From NCBI GenBank assembly GCA_002840565.1, contig PHBK01000024.1, forward strand, positions 45,876 to 109,875: a stretch of 64,000 bases of DNA, in the 5' to 3' direction. Position 1 is the first letter of the stretch, and each line of letters opens with the position of its first letter. Positions 33,868 to 42,851 of this stretch are shown here, in pieces. This DNA comes from Deltaproteobacteria bacterium HGW-Deltaproteobacteria-12 (GTDB lineage: Bacteria > Desulfobacterota > Syntrophia > Syntrophales > Smithellaceae). The notes beneath the pieces are model-generated. The model saw only the letters and a program-made list of their open reading frames with translations. It made no database searches and had not been told where the DNA came from. Both the position numbers and the translations under genes were made by a program.

Positions 33868-34680
33868 ATGATGCACATTAAAGTGGATAATTTAGCTGTC
33901 GAGAAAGAACTGTCTGCCGACAGGAAATTTGGCTATCCGCTGCTTTTTGTCCATGGAGCCGGCGCCAATACGGCATATCTGAAAAATTATATGGCCTTCT
34001 TCTCCGGAGCGGGGTGGGATTGCTACGCCCTGAATTTGCGCGGTCACGGCCCGAGCGATCCGGTGGCAAGTCTGGAAACGGTCACTTTGGAAGATTACGT
34101 CGAGGATGTCAATAAAGTGCGCGCAACTCTGGGGATCGAGAATTGTGCTCTGATCGGACACAGCATGGGTGGATTAATTTCCCAAAAGACGGCGGAAGGT
34201 TCGGAGAAAATCAAAGCCCTGGTCCTGATTGCCAGCGCTCCTCCCAAAGGCGTCAAATTTGAATTCAAGATAAACATGGCCCTGCCGAGAATTATGCTGC
34301 GGGGAATATGGAGCGCCGCCCGCAAGAAGTCCATCAAGCCAAGCTTTGCCATTGCCAATAAAACCGTGTTGAACAATCTCGAAGGCGCAGAAAAAATGGC
34401 TGTTTTCAACATTCTGCAAGCCGAGTCTTTAGCTGTCGGCTATCAGGTCAACAAGGGCTATCCCATTGCTGTCGACAAAATCCGCTGTCCCAAACTGGTT
34501 ATCGGCTGTAAAAAAGATGCACTGGCCCTGGAAAGCATGGAGGCCAAGATCGCCCTATTTCTCAAAGCAGACAAATACATTGCCTACGAGCAGTTTGCCC
34601 ATATGATTATGGTGGAAAAAGGCTGGGAAAAATCAGCAGAGGACATCCGGGACTGGCTGATTTCAGCAGTAAACAACTAG
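33868..34680 (+). CDS. Alpha/beta hydrolase
   Basis: 270 residues. The oxyanion strand HGAGANTAYLKNYMAFF and the nucleophile elbow GHSMGGL (Ser in GxSxG, about residue 100) are clear, as are LNLRGHGPSD and the C-terminal His (FAHMIMVEKGW). The Asp of the triad is probably in VIGCKKDALA. The reaction is unknown; likely an esterase or thioesterase. It follows the rubredoxin-like gene by 20 bases and ends 2 bases from the stop of the convergent gene. Confidence 0.88.
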   Translation: MMHIKVDNLAVEKELSADRKFGYPLLFVHGAGANTAYLKNYMAFFSGAGWDCYALNLRGHGPSDPVASLETVTLEDYVEDVNKVRATLGIENCALIGHSMGGLISQKTAEGSEKIKALVLIASAPPKGVKFEFKINMALPRIMLRGIWSAARKKSIKPSFAIANKTVLNNLEGAEKMAVFNILQAESLAVGYQVNKGYPIAVDKIRCPKLVIGCKKDALALESMEAKIALFLKADKYIAYEQFAHMIMVEKGWEKSAEDIRDWLISAVNN

Positions 34681-34682
34681 TT

Positions 34683-36053
34683 TTATTTGAGCTCTTTTGC
34701 TTCCTGCAGGATTGCCAGGATGTAGCTGTGGCCATAAGCGGCAAACGGCTTCAATAAAGCCGCACTGAGATTAACCAGCTTATCTACTGCCTTACCGCCT
34801 TTCGCCTCCCGTATCTTTTCGACTATTTGCATACGCTCCGGGCTTACGCCGATTTCGAACTGCGGATCGGAAACAAATTTCGGCGGCATATTTTTTTCCA
34901 GAACATCATCGGTATTTTTTGCGTTATCGTGCGCATGTTTAGCTACCACAGCCCGCGGCATCGTATCCGTGTAAACCGGAATTTTTTCAGCAGACTGTAA
35001 TGCCTGCAGGATCGGATTATTGGTTTCCTTTTCCGTATATGCTCTTTGCAGGACAACCTGGACAAAACTTTCCAGCGCCGTATGTCTGTTGGATACAAGC
35101 TGGATGGCGTTGGCTTTGGGGCCGGAGATACCGACCATGTCGATGGTGTTGATCCATAATGCATAACCGGTGCTTACGCCGGGAAGAACAGTGGCGTGAT
35201 AGGGCTGGGTAAGATCAGCCAGATAGTGCAATCCCCATCCTGTAAAGCGCCAGCCCCAGTAAGGATGGCCGGTCGAAAAGGCCAGCGCGGCCAGTTTTCG
35301 ATAAAGACGAAGGCGGTACTCGGGATAAGTTTTTTTCAGAAAACCCGCCAATATGTACATGATTCCGGCTTCATGATAAAATCCCATATGAAAGGGCGCC
35401 TGGCTGCCGTATTCCAGATTGGGGTTGCCAAAAGGCTGCTCGCCGAATTTCTGCACCCTGCCCATCTCCGTCTTGTTGTCCACAAAAAGCCCGATATCCA
35501 ATCCCAGGAGATCAGGTTCGTCGGACGCGCTGACTAACACATCCAGCGGCCGGACCGATTCGCTGTTCTTCAGGCTTACAAAAACTGCTTTATCCCAATC
35601 GGATATATCCTGCAGAAAAGATAGACTCCGGGGAGAAATTTTATTCCGGCCATCTACATTCGAACCGGGGACAAACTGCAGATACAGCGGCAGTTTGGTG
35701 CGGGAATTTATCCGGATGGCCTGACAGAAGCGCTCGGCGGCGCTGTTCGGATCGCCGCCGGCCTTAAACGCAAGGGCAGCAGGCAATGGCGCATACCATT
35801 GCAGATTTTTTTTCGCCCATTCTTCTTCCTGCGCCAGCAGTATTTCCAGCTTTTTGGCCTCGGCATTAACGAACGCGGCTAGGCTTTCCGCCTTGACCGG
35901 CTGAGCGTTACGAACCTCTGTAAGCGCAGCGGCCACAGGATAGGTTATCAATGGATGTTCGCTCCACGCCGGAAGGTTTGTCGCGTAAGCAGTAACCAAA
36001 GTGACAAAAAATAAAGAGGTGATCCACTTCTTTTTCCGCAGATTTATTGTCAT
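34683..36053 (-). CDS. Secreted phospholipase C / P1-nuclease-fold protein
   Basis: 456 residues with a signal peptide (WITSLFFVTLVTAYATNLPA) cut just before Trp-Ser-Glu-His, so that the mature protein would start with Trp, as in zinc-dependent phospholipase C and P1 nuclease, where the N-terminal Trp ligates zinc. Other zinc-ligand blocks are WGLHYLADLTQPYHAT (H-x3-D...H) and NRHTALESFV (H-x3-E). It is longer than Bacillus PLC (about 245). The large insert between 60 and 230 is not recognised. The activity could be a lipase or nuclease. Confidence 0.72.
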   Translation of the reverse strand: MTINLRKKKWITSLFFVTLVTAYATNLPAWSEHPLITYPVAAALTEVRNAQPVKAESLAAFVNAEAKKLEILLAQEEEWAKKNLQWYAPLPAALAFKAGGDPNSAAERFCQAIRINSRTKLPLYLQFVPGSNVDGRNKISPRSLSFLQDISDWDKAVFVSLKNSESVRPLDVLVSASDEPDLLGLDIGLFVDNKTEMGRVQKFGEQPFGNPNLEYGSQAPFHMGFYHEAGIMYILAGFLKKTYPEYRLRLYRKLAALAFSTGHPYWGWRFTGWGLHYLADLTQPYHATVLPGVSTGYALWINTIDMVGISGPKANAIQLVSNRHTALESFVQVVLQRAYTEKETNNPILQALQSAEKIPVYTDTMPRAVVAKHAHDNAKNTDDVLEKNMPPKFVSDPQFEIGVSPERMQIVEKIREAKGGKAVDKLVNLSAALLKPFAAYGHSYILAILQEAKELK

Positions 36054-36109
36054 AGACTGCCTCCTTTCCCTTCCGGGATCAGCAATATTAACACATCCAC
36101 CCCCTCAAT

Positions 36110-36125
36110 CCCCCGCCAGCGGGGG
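36110..36125. repeat. REP-like palindrome CCCCCGCCAGCGGGGG
   Basis: A perfect 7-bp stem with a CA loop in the promoter side of the phospholipase-like gene. The same 16-mer is at 26175-26190 and a related one is at 8715-8735. Upstream context (CCACCCCCTCAATC) is partly shared too. Confidence 0.6.
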
Positions 36126-36258
36126 GACACGCAACACATGTTAACTTAAATTATTGAAGCATTTAATTGCCCCAGTAATAATATCAGTTTTTCCCATTGT
36201 TTTCAGAATTTTGGCCTGGGGCCATTCTTCCTATGATGTGTGAGAAAAGGCCGTCGTG

Positions 36259-36588
36259 CTATAATTTAGACAAAATAAACTGGTTGACGGACACACCTTC
36301 TTCGGCAGAACGAATTGCCAGTTCCCGGTGCTTTTCCGCCGGCACCCGTAAAGTCAGATTCCCGCGAAATTTTTTCAAACCCAAGGGCTCTGGTACAGGT
36401 TCACCTTCTTCCAACAGCCATTTAATTGATTGGGCAACAACCTGATCGATTTCCCTCAAGGCATCTTCAATTTTGGCGCCATGCGCGGCCAGTGATGGAA
36501 ACTCCAGGCAACGTGCCACATGACAACCGTCCTCTTCCGACCATTCGATCCGATATGTATATTTATCGGTACTAATCTTCTTTCCCAT
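36259..36588 (-). CDS. hicB: HicB-type antitoxin
   Basis: 109 residues. The N-terminal partial RNase-H-like HicB fold (YTYRIEWSEEDGCHVARCLE, FPSLAAHGAKIEDALREIDQ) neutralises HicA. A C-terminal ribbon-helix-helix (GNLTLRVPAEKHRELAIRSA then EEGVSVNQFILSKL) binds DNA. It starts 2 bases after the hicA stop. Confidence 0.92.
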   Translation of the reverse strand: MGKKISTDKYTYRIEWSEEDGCHVARCLEFPSLAAHGAKIEDALREIDQVVAQSIKWLLEEGEPVPEPLGLKKFRGNLTLRVPAEKHRELAIRSAEEGVSVNQFILSKL

Positions 36589-36589
36589 T

Positions 36590-36811
36590 TTACTCCTCTA
36601 GCTTTCTTATGGCTTTCTTAACATCTCTAACCTGATACGGTTTGGCCATCTTGCTATCCTTTTGCAGATTAATCCTTGGATCTCCCTTCCAAGGCGTCTT
36701 GAAAATGTGATGGCTGCCGCTGATCCTCGGCTCACCAAAATGTCGGCGGCAAATGGCCAGCAAATCATCAAACAGGACATTGCGTGGATTATCCAATATG
36801 TTCTTTTTCAT
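36590..36811 (-). CDS. hicA: HicA-type mRNA interferase toxin
   Basis: 73 residues if started at Met 36811 (MKKNILDNPRNVLFDDLLAI), which puts the inverted repeat at 36821-36838 in the promoter; the frame is open to 36847. The double-stranded RNA-binding-like HicA fold is clear with the catalytic His in ISGSHHIFKTPWKGDPRINL. No good ribosome-binding site is visible before the chosen start, so initiation may be leaderless or weak. Confidence 0.87.
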   Translation of the reverse strand: MKKNILDNPRNVLFDDLLAICRRHFGEPRISGSHHIFKTPWKGDPRINLQKDSKMAKPYQVRDVKKAIRKLEE

Positions 36812-36820
36812 TATTTTTTT

Positions 36821-36838
36821 GATAGCATATACGCTATC
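36821..36838. promoter_or_regulatory. Probable HicB operator
   Basis: GATAGCATATACGCTATC is a near-perfect 18-bp palindrome (8 of 9 pairs). It lies 10 bases upstream of the proposed hicA start, where a HicAB complex would autorepress. Confidence 0.55.
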
Positions 36839-36874
36839 AGGAGTCAATGGAATATGAGGACTTTGAAATCACTA

Positions 36875-38461
36875 TTAACTTTTTTCCATTGTTTTCAGAA
36901 ATTGAATCTGCGGCCATTCTTCCATTGTATGCGCCAGACGCCACTCGTTCAAAGCCAGATAAACCAGATTTCCTTCCGTGTCCAGCGCCAGATTGGTCTG
37001 GTTTTTCTTCTGGAAATCCTCCATTTTTTTCGCGTCGGAGGAGGTTACCCAGCGGGCGGCGGCATAATCTGTCTTTTCGTAATCGGCATAGACGCTGTAT
37101 TCGTCTTTGAGCCTCGCCATGGTCACATCAAATTGCAGGATGCCGACGGCTCCCAGGATATTGTCCGAACCCCACACCGGCTTGAAAACCTGGATCGCAC
37201 CCTCTTCGGACAGCTGATGCAAACCCTTCTGCAAGTGCTTGATGCGCAGCGGATCTTTCAGGCGCACGCGGCAGAAATGCTCCGGAGCAAAGTGCGGGAT
37301 ACCGGTAAATTTCAGTGGTTCTTTTTGCGAAAAAGTATCGCCGATTTTGATGGTGCCGTGATTATGAATACCGATGATGTCTCCCGGATAGGCTTCATCA
37401 ATATTGGTTCGATCCTGGGCCATAAAGATTGTCGCATTGGATAAACTGACTTCTTTGCCGATCCGATGCTGCCGCACCTTCATCCCGCGCTGGAACTTGC
37501 CCGAACAGATGCGCAGAAAAGCGATGCGGTCGCGGTGCGCCGGATCCATGTTGGCCTGGATTTTAAAGACAAAGCCGGAGAAATCATCTTCATCCGGCGC
37601 AACAATCCTTGATGTTGTCGGCCGCGGCGCCGGAGCGGGAGCAATATCGACAAAAGCATCCAGCAGTTCCTTCACTCCGAAATTATTGATGGCGCTGCCG
37701 AAGAAAACCGGCGTCTGGCCGGCCTTCAGATATTCCCTTTGGTCAAAAGGATTGGCCGCACCCTCCAGCAGATCTATTTCCTCTCGAAGTTCTGCGGCCT
37801 GGCTTCCCAGGAGCTCATCGAGCAGCGGGTCGGATAAATTTTCAATGACCACGCCCTCGTCGGAACGGCGGCTTTTCCCGGGAGTGAAAAGATGCAATGT
37901 CTTATTGTAGAGATTATAAACTCCTTTAAAACGTTTACCCATGCCAATAGGCCAGGAAAGGGGGGAACATTCGATCTGCAGCTTGTCTTCGATATCCGCC
38001 AGAATATCCAGCGGCAGCAGGCAATCGCGGTCCAATTTATTAATGAAAGTTATAATGGGGGTATTGCGCAGGCGGCACACATCCATGAGCTTCTGGGTTT
38101 GCGTCTCCACCCCTTTGGCGCCGTCAATCACCATCAGCGCGCTGTCCACGGCGGTAAGCACCCGGTAGGTATCTTCGGAAAAATCCTGGTGGCCGGGTGT
38201 ATCCAGGAGGTTGATGTCGCAATCCGCATATTCAAACTTCATCACCGAAGAGGTGACGGAAATACCGCGCTCTTTTTCAATGGACATCCAGTCGGAGAGA
38301 GCATGTTTGGATGCCTTGCGCGCCTTTACCGCGCCGGCCATCTGAATCGCGCCGCCGAATAACAGCAGCTTTTCTGTCAGCGTTGTTTTCCCCGCATCGG
38401 GATGCGAGATGATGCCGAAGGTCCGGCGGCGTTCAATTTCTTTTAGTAATTGCTTGCTCAA
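36875..38461 (-). CDS. prfC: Peptide chain release factor 3
   Basis: 528 residues, standard length. GTPase motifs: [13 protein letters not shown] (G1), ERGISVTSS (G2), [14 protein letters not shown] (G3) and FINKLDRD (G4). Domains II and III follow ([28 protein letters not shown]). RF3 removes RF1/RF2 from the ribosome after peptide release. The upstream neighbour is the metallo-hydrolase gene. Confidence 0.96.
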   Translation of the reverse strand: MSKQLLKEIERRRTFGIISHPDAGKTTLTEKLLLFGGAIQMAGAVKARKASKHALSDWMSIEKERGISVTSSVMKFEYADCDINLLDTPGHQDFSEDTYRVLTAVDSALMVIDGAKGVETQTQKLMDVCRLRNTPIITFINKLDRDCLLPLDILADIEDKLQIECSPLSWPIGMGKRFKGVYNLYNKTLHLFTPGKSRRSDEGVVIENLSDPLLDELLGSQAAELREEIDLLEGAANPFDQREYLKAGQTPVFFGSAINNFGVKELLDAFVDIAPAPAPRPTTSRIVAPDEDDFSGFVFKIQANMDPAHRDRIAFLRICSGKFQRGMKVRQHRIGKEVSLSNATIFMAQDRTNIDEAYPGDIIGIHNHGTIKIGDTFSQKEPLKFTGIPHFAPEHFCRVRLKDPLRIKHLQKGLHQLSEEGAIQVFKPVWGSDNILGAVGILQFDVTMARLKDEYSVYADYEKTDYAAARWVTSSDAKKMEDFQKKNQTNLALDTEGNLVYLALNEWRLAHTMEEWPQIQFLKTMEKS

Positions 38462-38476
38462 AGGGTAGTTATCCTG

Positions 38477-39445
38477 TCACTGCACTGTATAAAGTAAAAC
38501 ATTCCCGTCCTGCTCTTCCCGGATTATACCCTTGTGCGCCAGATCCAGCAAGTGCACATAAGTTTCGTTTAGAGCCAGAAACTTGTCAAAATCGGGCAAA
38601 TCCTGGCCAAAAACTCCGCGTGCAACCTCGAAAGTTGTTTTGGGACCATCACCCAGGCAATTGAGCACCAACTGCGTCCGTTCGGCATGATGCGCATGCA
38701 GTTCCTGCACCCGTCCTCTGACATTTTCGATAGCATTGCCATGACCCGGATATATTTTCCGCACCGGCAAATTGGCAACTTCATCGAGGGATGCCAAGAA
38801 GTTTTCGAGCGGCCGGAAATTCACGTCAAACAGATCAGGGCTCAAGTTGGGGGTTATATGCGGCAATACCGTATCGCCGGAGAGCAAAATACCTTCCCGG
38901 GGGAAATGATAACAAAGGTGGCCATTGGAGTGTCCGGGCGTAAAGATGGCTTCAAATTGCCATTGGCCAAACTCCCGAATTTCATGGGACTGCAAAAGAT
39001 CATCACCCTTAAATGGCGTGACGATATCACGAATGCCGCGCAAAACAATGACCGAATGGTCAACTTCCTGTTGAGCCAGACCATGGGCCAGATAAAATTT
39101 CTTCACCTGCGGGATCAGCAAATCGGTTGCTGAATAATTCCGGTTGGATTCATCAGCAGCGCAGGAAAGGTGAATTATTGCTCCTGATTCTTTCTTGATC
39201 AATCCGGCCATGCCGCAATGGTCGCCATGCGCATGGGTTATATAAATATCGCGCACCGCTTTGATGCTCTGCCCGATGCTTTCCAGATCCTTTTCCAGCA
39301 CATCCAGGGCGCTGCCGATATTCACGCCGGTATCAAAAAGAGCAACTTCATTATTATGCACCAAGACATAGACATGAACGTGATTCAGACGAAATGTCAT
39401 TGGTAAAGTAATACAGTAAAAGTTATCGGAAATTTGATTAATCAA
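38477..39445 (-). CDS. MBL-fold metallo-hydrolase
   Basis: 322 residues. The zinc motif is THAHGDHCG (HxHxDH at 71-76), then TPGHSNGH, LSGDTVLP and YPGHGN, the complete metallo-beta-lactamase set. The C-terminal winged-helix-like part resembles LACTB2-type hydrolases. It stands 15 bases before prfC, so the two may be co-transcribed. The substrate is unknown; glyoxalase II-like thioesters and nucleic acid are both possible. Confidence 0.88.
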   Translation of the reverse strand: MINQISDNFYCITLPMTFRLNHVHVYVLVHNNEVALFDTGVNIGSALDVLEKDLESIGQSIKAVRDIYITHAHGDHCGMAGLIKKESGAIIHLSCAADESNRNYSATDLLIPQVKKFYLAHGLAQQEVDHSVIVLRGIRDIVTPFKGDDLLQSHEIREFGQWQFEAIFTPGHSNGHLCYHFPREGILLSGDTVLPHITPNLSPDLFDVNFRPLENFLASLDEVANLPVRKIYPGHGNAIENVRGRVQELHAHHAERTQLVLNCLGDGPKTTFEVARGVFGQDLPDFDKFLALNETYVHLLDLAHKGIIREEQDGNVLLYTVQ

Positions 39446-39511
39446 GTTCTTATTTTCTTAAAATATCTTTATATACAGACGATTGACGGCATTATGTTTT
39501 AATCCATGCTT

Positions 39512-41335
39512 TTATATATCTCTTTGACTTTTTTGCTGCGACGCTCTTTTAGTTGCATCAAGCTCCATTTTCCGCAAACGGACGCTCTTGGGAGTTACCT
39601 CCACCAGCTCATCTTCGGCAATGAACTCAATGGCCTGATCCAGTGAAAGGAGCCGCGGCGGCCGCAATATTATCGTTGTATCCGAAGTCGATGCGCGCAT
39701 GTTGGTGAGCTTCTTTTCCTTGACGATATTAACATTCATGTCGCCCACGCGGTTGCGCTCGCCGACAACCATGCCCGCGTAAACCTGCGCACCAACCTCC
39801 ACAATCATTTCACCGCGGTCCTCCATTGCATAGCTCGCATAAGAAGTGACACGGCCGGCGCGGTCGGCCACCAGAACTCCCGTCGTCCGCTGGGGAATCG
39901 GGCCAAACAATGGGGCGTAATCTTCCAGCAATGAATTCATTACACCGCCGCCCTTGGTATCCGTCAAGAACTGGCTGCGGAAACCGATCAAACCGCGGGA
40001 GGGAATGAGAAATTCCATGCTGACTCTGCCGCTGCCTTTATTGATGAGGCTCTCCAGGCGCCCTTTCCGGATGGATAATTTTTCCGTTATTTTACCGACA
40101 AATTCTTCCGGTATATCCAGAAACAGCCTTTCCACCGGCTCCATTATTTTGCCTTTTTCTTCCCTTGTTATAACCCGCGGACGGGACACCGTCAGTTCAT
40201 AGCCCTCACGGCGCATCGTTTCAATCAGCACTGCCATCTGGAGTTCGCCCCGGCCGCAAACTTCAAAGGCATCGGTTCTTTCCAGTTTTTTGATTTTGAT
40301 GGCTACATTACGCAGCGATTCTTTTTCCAGACGCTCCAGCAGATGCCGGGAAGTAAGAAATTTGCCTTCGGTGCCGGCAAAGGGGCCGTCATTGACATAG
40401 AAAATCATCGAGACCGTCGGTTCATCCACCAGCAGGCGAGGCAGGGGCTGCGGATCAATTAATGAGGAGATCGTGTCGCCGATAGTGACATTCGCAACCC
40501 CGGAGAGAGCAATAATGTCGCCTGATTCCGCACTGGTGACCGGCTTTTTGGAAAGCCCGTAAAAAGTGTAAAGCGCCGAAAATTTAACATTCGGGACGAT
40601 CGTCTTTTCGGTGCAAAGGCTGTAGCTCGAATTCATTTCCAGTTTGCCGCTCTGAATGCGGCCGATAGCTATTTGTCCCACATAAGGATCGTAATCCAGA
40701 TTAGTCACGAGAAACTGCGGGTTGCCTTCATCATCAACCTCCGGGGCCGGTATTCTTTCAATTATGGTATCAAACAGAGGATACAGGTCGCTGCTGTCAT
40801 CTCCCAGTTTCTTATGGCAAACGCCGATCTTGGCATTCGTAAACAGGATCGGGAATTCAATCTGCTGCTCATCAGCCCCCAGATCAATAAAAAGGTCGTA
40901 AGAATCATTAATAACTTCTTCAATGCGGGAGTCGCTGCGGTCAATTTTGTTGATTATCAAGATTATAGGCAGTTTTTTGGCGAGTGCTTTCTTCAAGACA
41001 AAGCGCGTCTGAGGCAATGGCCCTTCGCTGGAATCCACCAGCAGGATGGCGCCGTCAACCATATTGAGGCTGCGTTCCACCTCGCCGCCAAAATCGGCGT
41101 GGCCCGGCGTATCGACGATGTTTATTTTGATGCCCTGATATTCTATCGCCGTATTTTTTGCAGTGATGGTGATCCCGCGTTCTTTTTCCAGGTCAAGAGA
41201 GTCCATTACGCGATCTTCCACCGCCTGATTGGTACGGAAAACGCCCGTTTGTTTCAGCATGGCGTTGAGCAAAGTGGTCTTGCCATGGTCAACGTGGGAA
41301 ATAATGGCAATATTTCGTAAATGTTCCTTTTTCAT
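39512..41335 (-). CDS. typA: Ribosome-associated GTPase TypA/BipA
   Basis: 607 residues, usual size. G1 [16 protein letters not shown]2 [13 protein letters not shown]3 [16 protein letters not shown] and G4 INKIDRSD. The rest matches EF-G-like domains and the BipA-specific C-terminus ([20 protein letters not shown]). TypA aids 50S assembly and stress adaptation. Alone on its transcript in the window. Confidence 0.96.
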   Translation of the reverse strand: MKKEHLRNIAIISHVDHGKTTLLNAMLKQTGVFRTNQAVEDRVMDSLDLEKERGITITAKNTAIEYQGIKINIVDTPGHADFGGEVERSLNMVDGAILLVDSSEGPLPQTRFVLKKALAKKLPIILIINKIDRSDSRIEEVINDSYDLFIDLGADEQQIEFPILFTNAKIGVCHKKLGDDSSDLYPLFDTIIERIPAPEVDDEGNPQFLVTNLDYDPYVGQIAIGRIQSGKLEMNSSYSLCTEKTIVPNVKFSALYTFYGLSKKPVTSAESGDIIALSGVANVTIGDTISSLIDPQPLPRLLVDEPTVSMIFYVNDGPFAGTEGKFLTSRHLLERLEKESLRNVAIKIKKLERTDAFEVCGRGELQMAVLIETMRREGYELTVSRPRVITREEKGKIMEPVERLFLDIPEEFVGKITEKLSIRKGRLESLINKGSGRVSMEFLIPSRGLIGFRSQFLTDTKGGGVMNSLLEDYAPLFGPIPQRTTGVLVADRAGRVTSYASYAMEDRGEMIVEVGAQVYAGMVVGERNRVGDMNVNIVKEKKLTNMRASTSDTTIILRPPRLLSLDQAIEFIAEDELVEVTPKSVRLRKMELDATKRASQQKSQRDI

Positions 41336-41533
41336 AGGCTTTAAGTACTTTCATCTTCATTTCTGTGCTGGTTTTCGGAATTAATTTCGGTAGAGATAGA
41401 ACCAATTTTAATTTGGGATGGCCAAAACACTATTTTTATTCAAATTCGTGCCTTCCATAACAAAAAGGCTCATCTTTGACCAGCTATTTCTTTAAACCAG
41501 GGAGAGGACTTGAACTTCCTGAAATTTGCGGCA

Positions 41534-41562
41534 TTGATTAAGCTTGACAGGAATTGTATAAT
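41534..41562 (+). promoter_or_regulatory. Sigma-70-type promoter for usp
   Basis: TTGATT at 41534-41539 and a perfect TATAAT at 41557-41562 with a 17-base spacer. It would give an untranslated leader of about 80 bases before the ATG at 41651. The 315-base gap from typA contains no gene. Confidence 0.6.
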
Positions 41563-41650
41563 AGTTAAATATAAAATTGGAAGATTGGCATAAGTTTTTT
41601 CCATATGCTATGTGACCATTTATTTTTATTCACGGAAAGGAGAAAGAAAA

Positions 41651-42046
41651 ATGAATTTAGTTCTTGCCTTTGATGGCTCCAATTCAGCGAAAAGCGCTTT
41701 CGTGCTAACCCAGAAATTTGCCAAAGCAAGTAAAGCCAAGGTATACATTGTAACGTCACTGATCGGAGGGAAGGCCTCGGACGCGGATGCCATTGATGAA
41801 GCAAATACACGCTTGGAATACGCTCAGAAAACAATGGCTCAGGCAGGAATAATTTGTGAAAAACATTTGCTTGTGCGCGGCCTGGAGCCGGGAGAAGATA
41901 TAGTTAATTTTGCCAGCGACATCAATGCTGATTTTATTGTTGTAGGAATTGTTAAAACATCCCGCGTTCAAAAAGGACTTTTTGGTTCCACAGCTCAGCA
42001 TGTGATATTGGAAGCCAAATGCCCTGTTATTACAGTTAAAGAATAA
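41651..42046 (+). CDS. Universal stress protein (UspA family)
   Basis: 131 residues from MNLVLAFDGSNSAKSAFVLT at 41651, with AAAGGAGAAAG upstream. The single Usp domain ends in FGSTAQHVILEAKCPVITVK, with the glycine/serine loop of ATP-binding members (GIVKTSRVQKGLFGSTA). A terminator follows. It opens the stress block with hsp20 and lon. Confidence 0.93.
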   Translation: MNLVLAFDGSNSAKSAFVLTQKFAKASKAKVYIVTSLIGGKASDADAIDEANTRLEYAQKTMAQAGIICEKHLLVRGLEPGEDIVNFASDINADFIVVGIVKTSRVQKGLFGSTAQHVILEAKCPVITVKE

Positions 42047-42061
42047 ATCTCCGTCCGATCG

Positions 42062-42110
42062 TTGAGGCAGGCATTTCAGTAACAGAAGCCTGCCTCAATT
42101 CTATTTATTT
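42062..42110 (+). terminator. Terminator after usp
   Basis: TTGAGGCAGGC (42062-42072) and GCCTGCCTCAA (42088-42098) form a perfect 11-bp stem around a 15-base loop, followed by TTCTATTTATTTT. Confidence 0.8.
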
Positions 42111-42243
42111 TGACCATATTATCATGTCACTTCCTTTAAAAATATTAATATTCAGGAGCAAACCTTTACAAATTGGCAATGGAACATATATTTTTAGTCA
42201 TGGCCTTGAGCATTCATACAACCCCGATAGATAGGTGATGCAG

Positions 42244-42684
42244 ATGAACTTCATTAAAATCAAGTTTGAAAATAATTTTGAGGAGGAATTTCAAAGGGCC
42301 GTTGATGAAGTCTTTCATTTAGTCAGCCCGGTATTCCGTCAGCATGAATGCATCTGGATGCCGCACGTTGATGTTTATGAATCGCCTGATGAAATAATTG
42401 TTATGGCTGATCTTGCCGGTATAAACAAAGATGAACTTCATATTGAGCTGAACCGGAAAAGAATTAAAATCGCCGGAGTGCGCAAAATTATTTCCGTTGT
42501 TAAAAATGTCCGTTATTGTCTGGCAGAGATCCCCCACGGTTATTTTTCACGCAATATTCTTTTGCCGTCAGCGGTGGATGCCGAATCGGCTATGGCCTCT
42601 TACGCCGATGGTATATTGATGGTCAGGATTAATAAACTGCCCAATCCGATAACACATCGTGTCCATATTATGACGACCAAATAA
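42244..42684 (+). CDS. Hsp20/alpha-crystallin small heat-shock protein
   Basis: 146 residues from MNFIKIKFENNFEEEFQRAV at 42244, with AGGTG six bases upstream; starts at 42235 (GTG) or 42238 are equally possible in frame. The alpha-crystallin domain is VDVYESPDEIIVMADLAGIN, the KDELHIELNRKRIKIAG strand, HGYFSRNILLPSAVD and YADGILMVRINK. It holds unfolding proteins until refolding. Located next to lon, as other proteostasis genes. Confidence 0.9.
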   Translation: MNFIKIKFENNFEEEFQRAVDEVFHLVSPVFRQHECIWMPHVDVYESPDEIIVMADLAGINKDELHIELNRKRIKIAGVRKIISVVKNVRYCLAEIPHGYFSRNILLPSAVDAESAMASYADGILMVRINKLPNPITHRVHIMTTK

Positions 42685-42851
42685 GCCGTTGTAAAAATAA
42701 CAGTGCCGGTTAAATGGCGAGACCGCCACTAAATAGTGACAAGACGGCATAAGGATCCGTAACGAAATGATCCAGTAAGTAAAAGATTTTCTGTAACGGC
42801 TCCTAACTACTGTGCTTATAATTTCGTCAGCTAAAGAAACCGGAGGGTTTA

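Noticed and set aside
42206..42229. CTTGAG and CCCCGAT ahead of hsp20, resembling a sigma-32 promoter
   Set aside because: The spacer is only 11 bases, and the transcript would start inside the ribosome-binding site.
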